Made by a program: the position numbers and the translations under genes. DNA of 9,730 bases from Alphaproteobacteria bacterium. GTDB lineage: Bacteria > Pseudomonadota > Alphaproteobacteria > UBA3830. The DNA is taken from assembly GCA_025998775.1 (NCBI GenBank), contig BNWK01000045.1, positions 1-9,730 of the forward strand, read 5' to 3'. Below the pieces are notes generated by a model. That model ran no database searches. It was given only the letters and a program-made list of their open reading frames with translations, and was not told the origin of the DNA. Of the stretch, positions 1 to 6,060 are shown piece by piece; the first letter of the stretch is position 1; each line of letters begins with the position of its first letter.

Positions 1-1
1 C

Positions 2-109
2 GCCAAAGCTATTTATCAACTCAAAATCAACGGTCTCTGGCATCGATCCGAAATGACAAAAAAAACTCAAGGAATCTTTAAGAAAATTGACGTAGGCGAC
101 CTAACTTGA
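2..109 (+). CDS. C-terminal end of an unrecognised protein (partial)
   Basis: An open frame enters from the left edge and gives 35 residues before a TGA stop. The tail is basic (it includes the stretches WHRSEMTKK and IFKKIDVGDLT) and reads like ordinary protein, but I do not recognise the family. It converges on dnaJ with about 60 bp between the two stops. That gap is A-rich and shows no clear stem-loop terminator. The frame could be open by chance, since 35 codons is short; the natural-looking composition and the absence of any minus-strand gene here are the only support. Confidence 0.4.
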   Translation, partial: AKAIYQLKINGLWHRSEMTKKTQGIFKKIDVGDLT

Positions 110-169
110 TGCGGAGTTAGGGATTAATATTTAGCTATAAAAATTACAAAAAAAACCGAGCTATTCTTT

Positions 170-1297
170 TCACAATTCCTGCCAGAATTCTTTTACTTTC
201 GAAAAAAAACCTGATGATTGCGGATGTGAGTTATTTTCTGTATCAAATTCCGCAAGCAATTCCCTCTGTTTTTTGGTGAGATTCACCGGAGTTTCTACCC
301 GAGCGTGAATCATCATGTCTCCCCGCATAGTGCTCCTGATAATGGTCATTCCCTTGTTGCGCAGCTTCATGATATTACCCGATTGCGTACCGGCTGGTAT
401 TTTCACTATAGCTTTTTTCCCATCTATTGTGGGAACCTCGATATCTCCGCCCAGTGCGGCTGTAATTATTGATATGGGAACATCGCAGTTGATGGTGCTG
501 CCTTCTCTTCTGAAAAGTTTGTGTGGCTTTACAGAAACGAAAATATAAAGATCTCCGGAATTGCCGCCTCGTATGCCAGCTTCTCCCTCTCCAGATAACC
601 TTATTCTTGCTCCGTCTTCTATTCCAGCTGGGATTGATACACTGATGTTTTTTGTCGTTCCAACTCGGCCGGCTCCACGGCATTCGCGACAGGAGTTTTC
701 AATTATGTGACCAGTTCCATTACATGCAGTACACGTTCTCTCTACCATAAAGAATCCCTGACTGAAGCGCATTTTCCCAGTTCCTCGGCAAGACGGACAT
801 GCTTTTGGTCTGGCTCCCCCTTCGGATCCGGTTCCACGGCAGGCTTTGCAGCTGATGTTTGTTTTTATCTTTAAATCGATATTTTTCCCACGAAACGCTT
901 CCTCCAGCGTTATCGACGTCTCATATCGGAGATCTGCGCCACGCATATCCATTCGTTCCGAACGATTATTAAAAAATTCATCGAATATATCAGAAAACGG
1001 CGAACTGGAATCAAAGCTAAAATCGTCCGAGGAAAAACCTCTATTATGGAAGCCACCACCGCCACTGGAGGCATTCTTATAACTTTCATGGCCATAACGA
1101 TCGTAGGCTGCTTTTTTCTGGGGATCTTTCAGTGTTTCATATGCTTCGTTTATTTCTTTGAATTTTGCTTCGGCTGCTTTATCCCCCTTATTTCTATCCG
1201 GATGATATTGCATAGCAAGTGTGCGATAGGCTTTTTTTATATCAGCATCGCTGGAAGCTTTCGACACTCCGAGTGTCTCGTAATAATCTCTAGACAT
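170..1297 (-). CDS. dnaJ: Chaperone protein DnaJ (Hsp40)
   Basis: This is the co-chaperone that delivers unfolded clients to DnaK and stimulates its ATPase in the cytoplasm. At 375 residues it has the full class I layout. The J domain spans residues 1-70 with the HPD motif at 32-34. A Gly/Phe-rich linker lies around 78-110, with GGGGF at 79-83. Four zinc-binding repeats follow at 150-157, 167-174, 189-196 and 203-210, each CxxCxGxG. The two C-terminal substrate-binding domains come last. The ATG at 1297 gives the conserved start MSRDYYETLGV. The Shine-Dalgarno match is poor: an AGGT lies almost against the start. dnaK is not in this window, so the usual dnaK-dnaJ pair appears separated; the upstream neighbour is rsmI, about 145 bp away on the same strand. 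No heat-shock sigma-32-type promoter is recognisable upstream. Family assignment is very secure. Confidence 0.98.
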   Translation of the reverse strand: MSRDYYETLGVSKASSDADIKKAYRTLAMQYHPDRNKGDKAAEAKFKEINEAYETLKDPQKKAAYDRYGHESYKNASSGGGGFHNRGFSSDDFSFDSSSPFSDIFDEFFNNRSERMDMRGADLRYETSITLEEAFRGKNIDLKIKTNISCKACRGTGSEGGARPKACPSCRGTGKMRFSQGFFMVERTCTACNGTGHIIENSCRECRGAGRVGTTKNISVSIPAGIEDGARIRLSGEGEAGIRGGNSGDLYIFVSVKPHKLFRREGSTINCDVPISIITAALGGDIEVPTIDGKKAIVKIPAGTQSGNIMKLRNKGMTIIRSTMRGDMMIHARVETPVNLTKKQRELLAEFDTENNSHPQSSGFFSKVKEFWQEL

Positions 1298-1324
1298 ACC
1301 TGTAAAATCCCAATTGACGGAGCT

Positions 1325-1333
1325 ATTCTACCA
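1325..1333 (-). promoter_or_regulatory. Possible extended -10 promoter for dnaJ
   Basis: Read on the minus strand, the sequence TGGTAGAAT matches an extended -10 element (TGn followed by TAGAAT). It lies about 28 bases upstream of the dnaJ ATG, which would give a 5' leader of roughly 20 nt. No good -35 hexamer is found at 16-18 bp, so the call rests on the extended -10 alone. Confidence 0.3.
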
Positions 1334-1431
1334 CAAATAGACGTGATAAGATCCATTTCAATAGCTCATAATGTACAACAAAAACACTGCTCGATCCATA
1401 CAGCTAGCAAAATTTCTTGTACGACAATCCA

Positions 1432-1446
1432 TATGCAACAGGTCTA
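1432..1446 (-). repeat. Solo terminal inverted repeat of the 5169-5329 element family
   Basis: On the minus strand the 15 bases TAGACCTGTTGCATA are identical to the left end of the inverted-repeat element at 5169-5329. The first three bases are the TAG stop codon of rsmI, so a mobile-element end begins exactly at the rsmI stop. I find no clear matching end between here and dnaJ. This is therefore either a remnant or an element whose other end has decayed. Confidence 0.6.
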
Positions 1447-2334
1447 ATGCTTCTGCTGCAAGGACAGAGCTTTTTTATACACTTCATTTCTTTTGATGTT
1501 ATAGGCAGTTGAGATTTTTTTCACGGCTTCTTTCAGAGACGTGTGTTCAAATTCTGTCTTCAGTTGGGAAAGTATTTCAGCTTCGTCGGGAATAGCAGCT
1601 GTATCACATCCGGAAACAACTATTACGAATTCTCCAATGGGATCACTTTGCGAAAAATATTCGATTAGTTCGGATAGATTTCCGCGTTTTGTATCCTCAA
1701 AGATTTTCGTGAGTTCTCGGCAGACACAGCAACATCTATCGCCCAAGACTTCTTTCATTTTTTGCATTGTGTCGATGATGCGTCTCGGTGATTCGAAAAA
1801 TATCATGGTACTTGACTGGTTTTTTAGATCGTTCAACGAATCAATTTTTGCTTTTTCTTTAGTTGGGAGAAAACCAATGAATATAAACTTATCGGTGGGA
1901 AGTCCGGTAACGCTAAGAGCGGCAATGGCAGAACAAGCTCCTGGAATAGGAAATACATCCATATTATTTTGTATGCACCAATTTATCAGACGATATCCAG
2001 GATCCGAAACAAGCGGAGTTCCTGCATCTGATATCAGCGAATATATCTCTCCAGGTTTTAGAACGGAAGTTATCGAGCTACTCAATTCGTTGTGCTCATG
2101 GCAAGCGATTAGTGGCGTTTGAATTTTATAAAAATTTAGCAGTTTTTTCGATTGACGAGTATCCTCAGCAAGAATGCATTTGGATATGCTAAGAATATGT
2201 ATTGCCCGTAGTGATATATCAAATATGTTCCCTATTGGAGTTGCAACAACATACAATCCTGGTTTATTCTTCTGTTCGTATAGCTTGTGAAGAACTTCAT
2301 CAAGATATTGAGGTGATAAAAATGCATTGGACAA
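1444..2334 (-). CDS. rsmI: 16S rRNA (cytidine(1402)-2'-O)-methyltransferase RsmI
   Basis: RsmI uses S-adenosylmethionine to methylate the ribose of C1402 in the decoding centre of 16S rRNA, a modification known to tune decoding accuracy. The 296-residue product carries the family signature in order: TPIGN at 32-36, AEDTR at 56-60, HEHNE at 79-83, SDAGTPLVSDPGYR at 102-115, PGACSAIAAL at 131-140 and FFESPRR at 179-185. A small helical C-terminal region with NIKRNEVYKKAL follows. No in-frame ATG precedes the conserved PGLYVVATPIGN. The best start is the TTG at 2334, which has AGGAG eight bases upstream. The start overlaps the divergent lipoprotein gene by 13 bp. A divergent rsmI/lpoA arrangement is also known from E. 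coli (yraL/yraM), which supports both identities. The TAG stop lies inside a repeat-element end, so the last codons may have been set by that insertion. Confidence 0.96.
   Translation of the reverse strand: MSNAFLSPQYLDEVLHKLYEQKNKPGLYVVATPIGNIFDISLRAIHILSISKCILAEDTRQSKKLLNFYKIQTPLIACHEHNELSSSITSVLKPGEIYSLISDAGTPLVSDPGYRLINWCIQNNMDVFPIPGACSAIAALSVTGLPTDKFIFIGFLPTKEKAKIDSLNDLKNQSSTMIFFESPRRIIDTMQKMKEVLGDRCCCVCRELTKIFEDTKRGNLSELIEYFSQSDPIGEFVIVVSGCDTAAIPDEAEILSQLKTEFEHTSLKEAVKKISTAYNIKRNEVYKKALSLQQKH
2310..2315 (+). promoter_or_regulatory. Ribosome binding site that fixes the lipoprotein start
   Basis: GAGGTG lies six bases before the ATG at 2322. It excludes the longer in-frame start at 2202, which would bury the lipoprotein signal peptide behind 40 extra residues. 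The site lies inside the first codons of the divergent rsmI. Confidence 0.8.
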
Positions 2335-3392
2335 TAAATCTGCTCCTGTCGCTTGTTTTCCTTTTGACTTCCTGCTCTCGGGAACACTCTAGGGTATCTG
2401 CCCCCAAAAAGGAAGTCGTCATCGATAGGTCGGCTGAAGAAAAATTGCTCAAGCTTGAACGAAACACCAATAAAAATCCTATCTTATTGCTATTGCCACT
2501 ATCTGGCCAACATGCCGAAATTGGAAAAGATATATTAAATGCGTGCATGTTGTTTTCCGATGAACACAAAGACAGTTGTGCTACTTTCAGCGTGGTTGAT
2601 ACATCGGATCCAAATACAGAAAGCTATCAATTATACAATAGATTCAAGCATGCCAATCTAAAGGGTATAATAGGCCCCGTATTCTTTAATGAAGCGAAGC
2701 AATATGGAGCACTGTTCCCGAAAGCGTCCATATTTACGCTTTCCAACAACACAAAAGTAAATAACAATCATGTGTTTTCATGTGGTATATCACCAAGAGA
2801 CGAAATTCATGCGATTTTCTCCTATGCTAAAAACAATGATCTGAATAATTTTCTTGTGATGCTTCCGGAAAATGAACTTGGAGATCAACTTCTGAAATGC
2901 ATTAATAGGGAAAGTAAACGCGGCTTCAGCGAATACGGAGAGGTAGAAATCATACGATACAAAAGCATGTCGCGCCAAGATGCTGCTAGAATAGTGAAAA
3001 ATTCCAAGAAAAACGCAGTATTTCTGGTAGATCCAATTGTAAGTCCACGAGAACTAGAAAATGTTTATGTTTTCACACTGGGAACATCTGCATTTGCAAA
3101 TCAAGATGAATTGGATGGAGCATACCTTGCATTTTCCAAAAATCAGCAATTGGACAACTTCACCAAGAAATACAAAAATACTTTTGGCAGCACTCCTGGA
3201 ACGCTCTCCATCATTGGCTATGACATATGCAGTCTTCTGCACAACATTATAACAGAAGGCATGAACGAAGAGTCATTTTATTCAGAACACGAAGGGTGTC
3301 TTGGCTCGTATCTCCTGAAGAAAAACAAGGGCATGATACATCTATTGTCCATTGTACGTCTCGAAGATGGAGCCATTAGATCTCTTGAATAA
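2322..3392 (+). CDS. LpoA/YraM-type penicillin-binding protein activator lipoprotein
   Basis: The 356-residue product starts with a lipoprotein signal peptide: a hydrophobic stretch at residues 6-15, then the lipobox LTSC with the modified cysteine at 18. It should be lipidated and held at a membrane on the periplasmic side. After a charged linker (about 19-50) comes a periplasmic-binding-protein fold of the Peripla_BP_6 type, opening with PILLLLPLSGQHAEIGKDI (53-71). This matches the C-terminal half of E. coli LpoA, the outer-membrane lipoprotein that activates the peptidoglycan synthase PBP1a. The N-terminal TPR half of LpoA is missing, which is usual for shorter alphaproteobacterial versions. 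The divergent neighbour rsmI reproduces the E. coli yraL/yraM pairing. An amino-acid ABC-transporter binding protein shares this fold, but no permease or ATPase genes are adjacent, so the activator role is preferred. The lipidation call is firm; the activator role is inferred. Confidence 0.85.
   Translation: MHWTINLLLSLVFLLTSCSREHSRVSAPKKEVVIDRSAEEKLLKLERNTNKNPILLLLPLSGQHAEIGKDILNACMLFSDEHKDSCATFSVVDTSDPNTESYQLYNRFKHANLKGIIGPVFFNEAKQYGALFPKASIFTLSNNTKVNNNHVFSCGISPRDEIHAIFSYAKNNDLNNFLVMLPENELGDQLLKCINRESKRGFSEYGEVEIIRYKSMSRQDAARIVKNSKKNAVFLVDPIVSPRELENVYVFTLGTSAFANQDELDGAYLAFSKNQQLDNFTKKYKNTFGSTPGTLSIIGYDICSLLHNIITEGMNEESFYSEHEGCLGSYLLKKNKGMIHLLSIVRLEDGAIRSLE
2343..2347 (-). promoter_or_regulatory. 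Ribosome binding site that decides the rsmI TTG start
   Basis: On the minus strand AGGAG lies eight bases before the TTG at 2334-2332. The only ATG nearby on this strand, at 2327, is out of frame with the RsmI protein. The site lies within the signal-peptide codons of the divergent lipoprotein gene. Confidence 0.7.
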
Positions 3393-3432
3393 CATCCGAA
3401 TTCTTAATTTGAATGTGTAGTCGCGATCTGTG

Positions 3433-3996
3433 TTAAGAAAGATTGGCTTTTCCATTGGCCATTTTTACTATGCCGAACCTCAGATATCGAGCTCCTGTAA
3501 ATACGGTCATGATCACTGCTAGCCACAGAGTTACCACTCCAACGTCTTTTATTAGACTTACATCAGGAAACATAGCTGAACACAACAAACATGTTATCGA
3601 TAGCATTTGCATTGCCGTCTTCCATTTTGCAAATTTGGTAACCGGAACCTTCATGCGCATCTCAGACATAAACTGCCTCAGGCCGGATACGATAATCTCT
3701 CTCGCCAAAATTATCGACGCTCCTATCAAGTGTGGGCCATTTATTACACCAACTCCAGATAGCATCAGCAAAATTGTCGATACCAGTAATTTGTCGGCAA
3801 CTGGATCCATAAATCTGCCAAAAGCAGACACTTGCTTCCACTGTCTTGCAAAATATCCATCAAAAAAATCGGTTATGCAAGCGATTATGAACAGCAAAGT
3901 CGCGGATAAATGCGCCCAAAATCCTTCTATGTAAAAACATAGGATTATAAAAGGTATAGAAAACACTCTTGATAGAGTTAACAGATTCGGAAGCAT
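3433..3996 (-). CDS. pgsA: CDP-diacylglycerol--glycerol-3-phosphate 3-phosphatidyltransferase
   Basis: PgsA transfers the phosphatidyl group from CDP-diacylglycerol to glycerol-3-phosphate, the committed step to phosphatidylglycerol and cardiolipin, in the inner membrane. The 187-residue product is close to the usual size (about 182). The whole CDP-alcohol phosphotransferase signature is present: D43, D46-G47, A50-R51, G60, D64 and D68, with the correct spacing. Several hydrophobic segments surround it (about 12-42, 70-100, 126-142 and 152-168), as expected for a multi-pass enzyme. The start is the ATG giving MLPNLLTLSRV, which has GAGAG seven bases upstream. A longer reading from a GTG at 4035 would add 13 residues not typical of the family and has no good ribosome site. 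The gene converges on the lipoprotein gene with 40 bp between stops. It ends in NGKANLS. Confidence 0.96.
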   Translation of the reverse strand: MLPNLLTLSRVFSIPFIILCFYIEGFWAHLSATLLFIIACITDFFDGYFARQWKQVSAFGRFMDPVADKLLVSTILLMLSGVGVINGPHLIGASIILAREIIVSGLRQFMSEMRMKVPVTKFAKWKTAMQMLSITCLLCSAMFPDVSLIKDVGVVTLWLAVIMTVFTGARYLRFGIVKMANGKANLS

Positions 3997-4283
3997 ATAA
4001 AAACTCTCATCCAAGTTATAATAAGATATTAACACAATGAGTTGATGAATAAAATATATCTAATAGAGCAAAATTCATGGCTTTTCAGTTCTCTAAAAGT
4101 AACGCTCAAGAGAGTTTTCTTTATCATGAAGCATGTGCCCTTTGATAATTTTCGATCCCCATTTGCGATGCAAGTTCGTGAAAAACCTGCCATAAAAATT
4201 TCTTGATCTCTCCATTTAACTGAATCTTTAGGCCAAGCCTTTAGAGTTTCACTAGTCAAGCTAGTTGCTTACCCATCAATGAG
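3997..4283. other. Gap of 287 bp between lpxC and pgsA without a convincing gene
   Basis: The gap must hold the lpxC 3' end and the pgsA promoter. Short frames are open on both strands: a plus-strand one at 4045-4206 of 53 residues starting MNKIYLIEQNSW, and two overlapping minus-strand ones, one beginning MERSRNFYGRFF. None has a ribosome site, none resembles a family I know, and they exclude each other. A short inverted repeat, ACTAG and CTAGT around a five-base loop near 4250-4265, lies just past the lpxC stop but lacks a T-tract. No tRNA-like T-loop is visible. The stretch may be a decayed gene or an untranslated region. Confidence 0.5.
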
Positions 4284-5135
4284 TTACTCCAGTGTATACG
4301 ATTGCGGACTGTTGAATAGCGCATGCAGTAGCATATTGTTTAATTTATGTCCAGAACAGAATCCGTCGTATTGTCCGATTATCATATATTCCGATAGAGA
4401 CAGATCTCCGATTAGGTCCAGCATCTTGTGTCGAATGGGTTCATCGTCGAAGCGAAGGCCACCGTCGTTCAGAGCATTTCCATTGGCATCGAATACAATG
4501 GTGTTTTCCAGAGATGAACCAAGCGCTAGATTGTTCTTGCGAAGATACTCTACATCCTCAAAAAAGCCAAATGTACGAGCGGGAGCAATCTCAGTTGCGA
4601 AGTCATCTTGGAATAAATCATAGGAAAAAGGCGTAGTTCTCAATCCTTTCTTCGAAAAATCACAGGACAAATTCAATATCAAATGATCTGCCGGAGATAG
4701 GGACGACCATCTATCTTCTTCACCAATCTTTACGTTTTTTAATATCTTCAGACATTTTCTCTTTTTTGATTGAGCTACTGTTCCGACAGATGCAATTTCT
4801 CTAGCAAATATATCAGAACTTCCGTCCAATATCGGTATTTCTTCTTCATTAACTTCAATGATCGCATTTGATATCTGAAATCCATACAGAGCGGCCAATA
4901 TATGCTCTACCATAGAGACACTTACACCGGATTTATTGGATAATCTCGTACATAAAGTCGTTTCCGATACGTTTGCGAAATTGGCAGCTATGGAATTATC
5001 ACGGTCGGCATCTGTTCTTATAAACACGATGCCGCTGTCCTTGGAAGCTGGTAAAATATTAATTCGACTTTTCATGCCGCTATGCGCTCCTATTCCTTCG
5101 ACGGATATAGCAGATGCAATAGTTTTTTGAATCAC
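4284..5135 (-). CDS. lpxC: UDP-3-O-acyl-N-acetylglucosamine deacetylase LpxC
   Basis: LpxC is the zinc amidase that removes the acetyl group from UDP-3-O-acyl-GlcNAc in the cytoplasm, the committed step of lipid A synthesis. The 283-residue product has the key residues: EH at 77-78 in MVEHILAAL (general base and first zinc ligand), H236 and D240 in DEPIRHKMLD (remaining zinc ligands), and H263 in SGHKLNN (catalytic histidine). APARTFGF at 184-191 is also typical. E. coli LpxC is 305 residues, so the C-terminus is somewhat shorter here. The start is a GTG at 5135 giving MIQKTIASAI, with GGAG five bases upstream. An ATG a few bases before it is out of frame and stops after four codons. Upstream lies a 394-bp gap holding a mobile-type repeat that ends only 33 bp from the start codon. 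The presence of lpxC implies that the organism makes lipid A. Confidence 0.97.
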   Translation of the reverse strand: MIQKTIASAISVEGIGAHSGMKSRINILPASKDSGIVFIRTDADRDNSIAANFANVSETTLCTRLSNKSGVSVSMVEHILAALYGFQISNAIIEVNEEEIPILDGSSDIFAREIASVGTVAQSKKRKCLKILKNVKIGEEDRWSSLSPADHLILNLSCDFSKKGLRTTPFSYDLFQDDFATEIAPARTFGFFEDVEYLRKNNLALGSSLENTIVFDANGNALNDGGLRFDDEPIRHKMLDLIGDLSLSEYMIIGQYDGFCSGHKLNNMLLHALFNSPQSYTLE

Positions 5136-5140
5136 AGTAA

Positions 5141-5144
5141 CTCC
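5141..5144 (-). promoter_or_regulatory. Ribosome binding site that decides the lpxC GTG start
   Basis: On the minus strand GGAG lies five bases before the GTG at 5135-5133. It favours this codon as the lpxC start, since the closest upstream ATG is out of frame. Confidence 0.65.
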
Positions 5145-5168
5145 ATATGTTTTCTTGTCATTCTACAT

Positions 5169-5329
5169 TAGACCTGTTGCATAACCTTCCTCTATCCGGT
5201 ATTTTTATCGTCGATCCGGTGCTCGAATCCTCATGTACATTTGAGTACACTGCGGTTCTGCGCAACGACACAAGTGTCTCCGTGTCTCCTAAAAAATCCT
5301 CGGATATAGTCGGTTTCGCAACAGGTCTA
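5169..5329. mobile_element. Probable miniature inverted-repeat element (161 bp)
   Basis: The left end TAGACCTGTTGCATAACC (5169-5186) and the right end GGTTTCGCAACAGGTCTA (5312-5329) are inverted copies with 16 of 18 positions matching. Both are bounded by TA, consistent with a TA target duplication. The element is too short to encode a transposase, so it would need one in trans. From memory the ends resemble those of IS5-family elements, which I cannot verify. Inside are smaller inverted repeats: TGTAC/GTACA around 5235-5250 and GACAC-AA-GTGTC at 5267-5278. It also contains CCTAAAAAATCCTCG at 5288-5302, a 15-base word that recurs inverted at 9410-9424. The left 15 bases recur at 1432-1446. 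Confidence 0.7.
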
Positions 5330-5337
5330 TTCTTTTA

Positions 5338-5390
5338 AAATAAGAGAGTTTTCAGGCAAATATAGTACAGTGCATAATACTCTCTTATTT
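5338..5390. repeat. Perfect 12-bp inverted repeat with 29-base loop
   Basis: AAATAAGAGAGT (5338-5349) pairs exactly with ACTCTCTTATTT (5379-5390), and pairing continues outward with one mismatch. It starts nine bases after the 161-bp element. Read on the minus strand it lies downstream of mlaD and upstream of lpxC, so it could be a terminator-like stem, an operator, or the ends of another small decayed element. The loop is long for an intrinsic terminator. Confidence 0.6.
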
Positions 5391-5440
5391 CAATACTTGT
5401 TGGCATTATATCACACACCATATTTAATTGAAAACTCCTA

Positions 5441-5456
5441 ATACTATCGAAAGTAT
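5441..5456. repeat. 16-bp near-palindrome in the mlaD-lpxC gap
   Basis: ATACTATCGAAAGTAT equals its own reverse complement at 14 of 16 positions. Its size and symmetry would suit a dimeric DNA-binding protein, but no such link is shown by the sequence, and AT-rich DNA produces such sites by chance. Confidence 0.3.
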
Positions 5457-5529
5457 ATCATATCATAAAGACCATTCATAGCGAATCGTGTATACCTTCC
5501 GAGAACGGAAAAGCCATAGCAAGTGGCAA

Positions 5530-6048
5530 TTATCTTTGGACGTCTCCAGAATCTTCTCTAGAGTCCTCGGAACTTTTGAAGTCTTTCGAATCTTTAGAGC
5601 CTTCAGAATCCTTTGACATCATAAATTTCCCGATTAGAGATTCCAGATTTGTAGGGCCAACTGTGTTTTGTATTTCTCCGCCTTGCTTAATATTTTCTTC
5701 GGCTCCGCCTGGTGTGAGAGCAAGATATCTTCCTCCGAAGAGTCCGTCGCTCTGCACAGATGCGCTGCTGTCTGTGGGAAGTTGTATGTTATTTGGCACA
5801 GAAAACTTAACAAAAGCCAGAAATGTCTCTGGATCTATATTGACACTCAGGATTTTTCCAATTCGAACACCACTTAATTTTACGTCCACGCCATCTGCGA
5901 GTCCATCAGCGCGATCGAATTTTGCCGAAAGTGTATAGCCATCAATTTTCTTCCAGCTGGATTGATTATAAACAAAATAAAAAAAGAACGATGCCACCAA
6001 AAGAACAAAAAAACCAACAATTGTCTCAAATGCGCGTCCCTTTTCCAT
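5530..6048 (-). CDS. mlaD: MlaD-type MCE-domain lipid transport protein
   Basis: MlaD is the inner-membrane-anchored periplasmic ring protein of the Mla system, which moves phospholipids between the inner and outer membranes. The 172-residue product has a short basic N-terminus, one membrane segment at about 9-27, then an MCE domain at about 37-116. That domain includes FDRADGLADGVDVKLSGVRI (44-63), PETFLAFVKFSV and DGLFGGRYLALTPGG (101-115). The tail (143-172) is a Ser/Asp/Lys/Glu-rich low-complexity stretch, likely disordered. The start is the ATG giving MEKGRAF, with AGGAG seven bases upstream. An earlier in-frame ATG at 6078 would overlap the upstream gene and lacks this site. Ten bases separate it from the reductase gene, so the two are almost surely co-transcribed. 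The other Mla genes (mlaE, mlaF, mlaC) are not in the window; standalone mlaD genes are common in this class. Confidence 0.93.
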   Translation of the reverse strand: MEKGRAFETIVGFFVLLVASFFFYFVYNQSSWKKIDGYTLSAKFDRADGLADGVDVKLSGVRIGKILSVNIDPETFLAFVKFSVPNNIQLPTDSSASVQSDGLFGGRYLALTPGGAEENIKQGGEIQNTVGPTNLESLIGKFMMSKDSEGSKDSKDFKSSEDSREDSGDVQR

Positions 6049-6055
6049 GATCTCT

Positions 6056-6060
6056 CTCCT
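6056..6060 (-). promoter_or_regulatory. Ribosome binding site of mlaD overlapping the upstream stop codon
   Basis: AGGAG on the minus strand lies seven bases before the mlaD ATG at 6048 and shares two bases with the TAG stop of the reductase gene (6059-6061). This is the layout of translationally linked operon genes. Confidence 0.8.

Larger units (their letters stand above)
5136..5529. other. Gap of 394 bp between mlaD and lpxC, largely repeat elements
   Basis: The gap separates the mlaD stop from the lpxC start. It contains the 161-bp inverted-repeat element (5169-5329), a 12-bp perfect stem with a 29-base loop (5338-5390), a 16-bp near-palindrome (5441-5456) and a weak five-base-pair hairpin TTCCG-AGAA-CGGAA (5497-5510). 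A frame is open from 5147 to 5338 on the plus strand, but it only reads through the repeat and I do not regard it as a gene. The lpxC promoter must lie here. TAGAAT on the minus strand at 5160-5165 (TAGAATGACAAG in context) could be its -10, but no -35 is evident. Confidence 0.6.

Noticed and set aside
2202..2321. Longer N-terminus for the lipoprotein gene
   Set aside because: It would place 40 residues before a clear signal peptide, while a strong ribosome site precedes the ATG at 2322.
5215..5235. tRNA T-arm-like sequence GGTGCTCGAATCC
   Set aside because: No acceptor stem, anticodon arm or matching 5' half is present, and it lies inside the repeat element.
5147..5338. Plus-strand 63-residue open frame in the mlaD-lpxC gap
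   Set aside because: It coincides almost exactly with the inverted-repeat element, has no ribosome site and is antisense to the surrounding genes.
5497..5510. Hairpin TTCCG-AGAA-CGGAA as the mlaD terminator
   Set aside because: The stem is only five base pairs and on the minus strand no T-tract follows.
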